From CAYHWW01 sp964360145 (GTDB lineage Bacteria > Bdellovibrionota > UBA1018 > CAYHWW01), in assembly GCA_964360145.1 (NCBI GenBank), contig CAYHWW010000068.1, forward strand, positions 1 through 15,970: a stretch of DNA of 15,970 bases. Direction: 5' to 3'. A program made the position numbers and the translations under genes. Of this stretch, positions 14,450-15,970 are shown in pieces; positions within the stretch are counted from its first letter, which is position 1; each line of letters begins with the position of its first letter. Under the pieces are notes generated by a model that was not told the DNA's origin, did no database searches, and was given only the letters and a program-made list of their open reading frames with translations.

Positions 14450-15073
14450 ATGGAACATCCCTCAAAATTCCCCCTTGTCACCCTGGTCCTGGCCCTCCTC
14501 TTGGGGATGGCCTACCCCGCCTCCGTTATCGCGAGGGACTTCGAAATCTTCGACGGCCGCGTCTACAACGGGAAATACTACCCCCGGGTGGACATCATCG
14601 AATGGGGGACACCGTCGCACATGGAATTCCACATTTACTCGAAGAGTAAACCCGTGGACCTCACTTTCGAGCTGGAACGCACGAAAGGCAAGGTCGTCAT
14701 GCTGGTGCGCTACCACATGAAGGATCGAGGGGAATTCCTCTGCCGCCGGGTGCTCGCCCCGGGCCATTTCCTGCCCGGACTGAAGATCTACAAGGACCAG
14801 TCAGACAAGGACTTCGATAACTACATCGTTTCCATGGAGGACATGGAGCCCCAACCCGGGTTGGTGCGCATCGACAAACCGGCGAATTATGCGGCCTGCG
14901 AGGACGACTCGGTGAAGGACCGCATGCCCGCATCCGAGGGCAATAGCTCAGAGGCACCAGGGGCGCCCCAGGCCGCGGTGCCTGCCGCCCCGCCACAGAG
15001 CCCGCCCGAGCGTGCGGCCAAGGCCGCGAATCCACACGAGGATGGGGGCGGCTCCCCCTTCTCCAAGTGGTAA
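14450..15073 (+). CDS. Secreted protein of unknown function with Pro/Ala-rich tail
   Basis: The 207-residue protein has a signal peptide (about residues 1-28, cleavage after VIA). Residues 30-145 are beta-rich and charged, with cysteines at about 98 and 149. The last ~55 residues are a Pro/Ala/Ser-rich tail without structure. I recognise no family. TAGGAG at 14430-14435 lies 14 bases before the ATG, too far for a normal ribosome site. The gene is divergent from the lytic-transglycosylase operon and shares the 87-base region between them. Confidence 0.65.
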   Translation: MEHPSKFPLVTLVLALLLGMAYPASVIARDFEIFDGRVYNGKYYPRVDIIEWGTPSHMEFHIYSKSKPVDLTFELERTKGKVVMLVRYHMKDRGEFLCRRVLAPGHFLPGLKIYKDQSDKDFDNYIVSMEDMEPQPGLVRIDKPANYAACEDDSVKDRMPASEGNSSEAPGAPQAAVPAAPPQSPPERAAKAANPHEDGGGSPFSKW

Positions 15074-15123
15074 ATACATAATATTTGTTCAATTTAGTCA
15101 GTTTATAGTTTAAGATTTTAATC

Positions 15124-15130
15124 AGGGGGA
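15124..15130 (+). promoter_or_regulatory. Shine-Dalgarno deciding the start at 15137
   Basis: AGGGGGA directly abuts an ATG at 15131 but stands seven bases from the ATG at 15137. Only the second spacing suits initiation. This is one of few clear ribosome sites in the window. Confidence 0.65.
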
Positions 15131-15136
15131 ATGACT

Positions 15137-15874
15137 ATGCTTTCACGTTTGACGAGGGGAAACGCGGTGCTGCTCGTGGCAGCCGCCGCTTTGATCGCGC
15201 CCAGCGCCGCCAGGGCCCAAAGCCAATGCTCCGCCGCGGGGCTTGAGGCTATTAGCGCCGGCCTGATTCGATCCGTGGACAAACTCAGCAGCGGCAGCCG
15301 ACGAGACCGCGCCGCCCTCGTGAGGGCCATGCTCAGCGAACCCGTCATCGGGCCTCTCTTCGGCGAAAGTGAAGTCAATCACTTCAGCAGCAGCGGCGTG
15401 CGCCTGGTTCACTGGATCAACCAGTACGTCAGGTATGGCCGCATGGAGGGCAGCCAGGCCAATACCATCAGCGCACGCGGTTACGTGGCGAGGGCCTACA
15501 GCGCCCTGCCCAACTCCGTGAAAGAAAACTTCCGCTGCTACCTCCAAGCCCAATCCAGCGCGACCTCTAGCTACAATGGAGGCGCGCTTTCACAGGCGTT
15601 GAGCCATCTCGCGGCCAGCCACGTCGTCGTGGCTGGTGCTCCCAGCGAAGTCAGCTACAGCGGCGAGCATTCCGCCCTGCGGGCCGTGTCCCGGGCAAGC
15701 CCCGTGCCCCCCCGCGTGGAAAACGCCACAGCGGTGGCACGGGATCGGAGCATCTTTCAAAGCCTCGGCATCCCAGGCCTCGTGCTTGAAGCCTCCGGCC
15801 CCACCGCCACAAGTGATGCCTCCGTGGAGGCCGGCCCTGATGCCGGCGTGGGATACCACCGCCGCGGTCACTAA
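15137..15874 (+). CDS. Secreted protein of unknown function
   Basis: From the ATG at 15137 the protein has 245 residues. The signal peptide MLSRLTRGNAVLLVAAAAL plus a cleavage site after ARA is clear. The mature part starts SQCSAAGLEAISAGL and is helical to about residue 150, including FRCYLQAQ with the second of only two cysteines, which may form a disulphide with the first. The C-terminal third is Ser/Ala/Pro-rich and probably disordered. No family is recognised. Upstream 15074-15123 is strongly A/T-rich and should hold the promoter. Confidence 0.65.
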   Translation: MLSRLTRGNAVLLVAAAALIAPSAARAQSQCSAAGLEAISAGLIRSVDKLSSGSRRDRAALVRAMLSEPVIGPLFGESEVNHFSSSGVRLVHWINQYVRYGRMEGSQANTISARGYVARAYSALPNSVKENFRCYLQAQSSATSSYNGGALSQALSHLAASHVVVAGAPSEVSYSGEHSALRAVSRASPVPPRVENATAVARDRSIFQSLGIPGLVLEASGPTATSDASVEAGPDAGVGYHRRGH

Positions 15875-15915
15875 CTAGGCTCGGTCTTTTCCCGCTGAGC
15901 TTCGTTGTCGTCGTC

Positions 15916-15970
15916 GTTGGCTCCACGCGACGCACAGGAGTGCGTCTTGGTCGCCAACTTCCTCCTCCGC
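15916..15970. repeat. Edge hairpin element, copy 2
   Basis: The inner stem GACGCAC/GTGCGTC (15929-15935 with 15940-15946) closes an AGGA loop. An outer stem GTTGGC/GCCAAC (15916-15921 with 15953-15958) encloses it. TTGGTC and TTCCTCCTCCGC are shared exactly with copy 1. The element runs off the window end, 42 bases after the complete last gene. Confidence 0.65.

Noticed and set aside
15916..15970. Edge hairpins as integron attC sites
   Set aside because: GTTGGC and GCCAAC recall the attC core, but the bases do not fit GTTRRRY/RYYYAAC and the copies lie 15.9 kb apart with many genes between.
1..15970. CRISPR array, tRNA or rRNA genes
   Set aside because: No regularly spaced repeats and no tRNA- or rRNA-like sequence was found on reading.

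Overview
The window looks like a draft scaffold from a Bdellovibrionota-type (Bdellovibrio-like) bacterium. This is inferred from three things: a TIGR02147/DUF4423-type regulator paired with a small secreted protein, an HNH endonuclease with a DUF222-like N-terminal region, and an unusually high share of genes with Sec signal peptides (about 12 of 15). No rRNA or housekeeping marker is present, so the placement is tentative. Two runs of exactly 100 N (1282-1381 and 12189-12288) are scaffold gaps of unknown true size.

Layout, left to right. (1) 1-2377: a hairpin element at the left edge, then two secreted proteins with a central hydrophobic hairpin, the second crossing a gap. (2) 2385-5002: a module with visibly higher A/T. 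It holds a secreted protein made of two tandem ~90-residue repeats, a TIGR02147-like HTH regulator, and a secreted protein translationally coupled to the regulator. Two near-identical palindrome-plus-promoter units sit in front of the first gene and the regulator. (3) 5299-7425: a short paralogue of the first gene, a probable lipoprotein, and a secreted poly-gamma-glutamate hydrolase-like protein. (4) 7426-8977: a gene-poor stretch, the HNH endonuclease and a truncated carboxymuconolactone-decarboxylase-like fragment. (5) 9139-12629: a large secreted protein with a Fic motif and an ADP-ribosyltransferase-like C-terminal signature, then a DUF4105/Lnb-N-like gene broken by a gap. (6) 12613-14362, minus strand: a lytic-transglycosylase-like lipoprotein and a membrane PilZ protein, overlapping as an operon. 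(7) 14450-15874: two secreted proteins of unknown function. The right edge carries a second copy of the left-edge hairpin element with compensating base changes.

Taken together the region reads as a store of exported and envelope-active proteins (peptidoglycan lysis, polyglutamate cleavage, nucleotide-transfer enzyme, Lnb-like hydrolase/transferase). That would suit a predatory or host-associated lifestyle, but this is inference. Several genes seem to be transcribed from promoters whose -10 box lies only 6-9 bases before the start codon, with no Shine-Dalgarno, which points to leaderless or nearly leaderless mRNAs. The best candidates for something undescribed are the Fic + ART-like exported protein, the covarying edge hairpins, the duplicated operator-promoter unit, and the secreted paralogue family with a hydrophobic hairpin and a conserved late cysteine.
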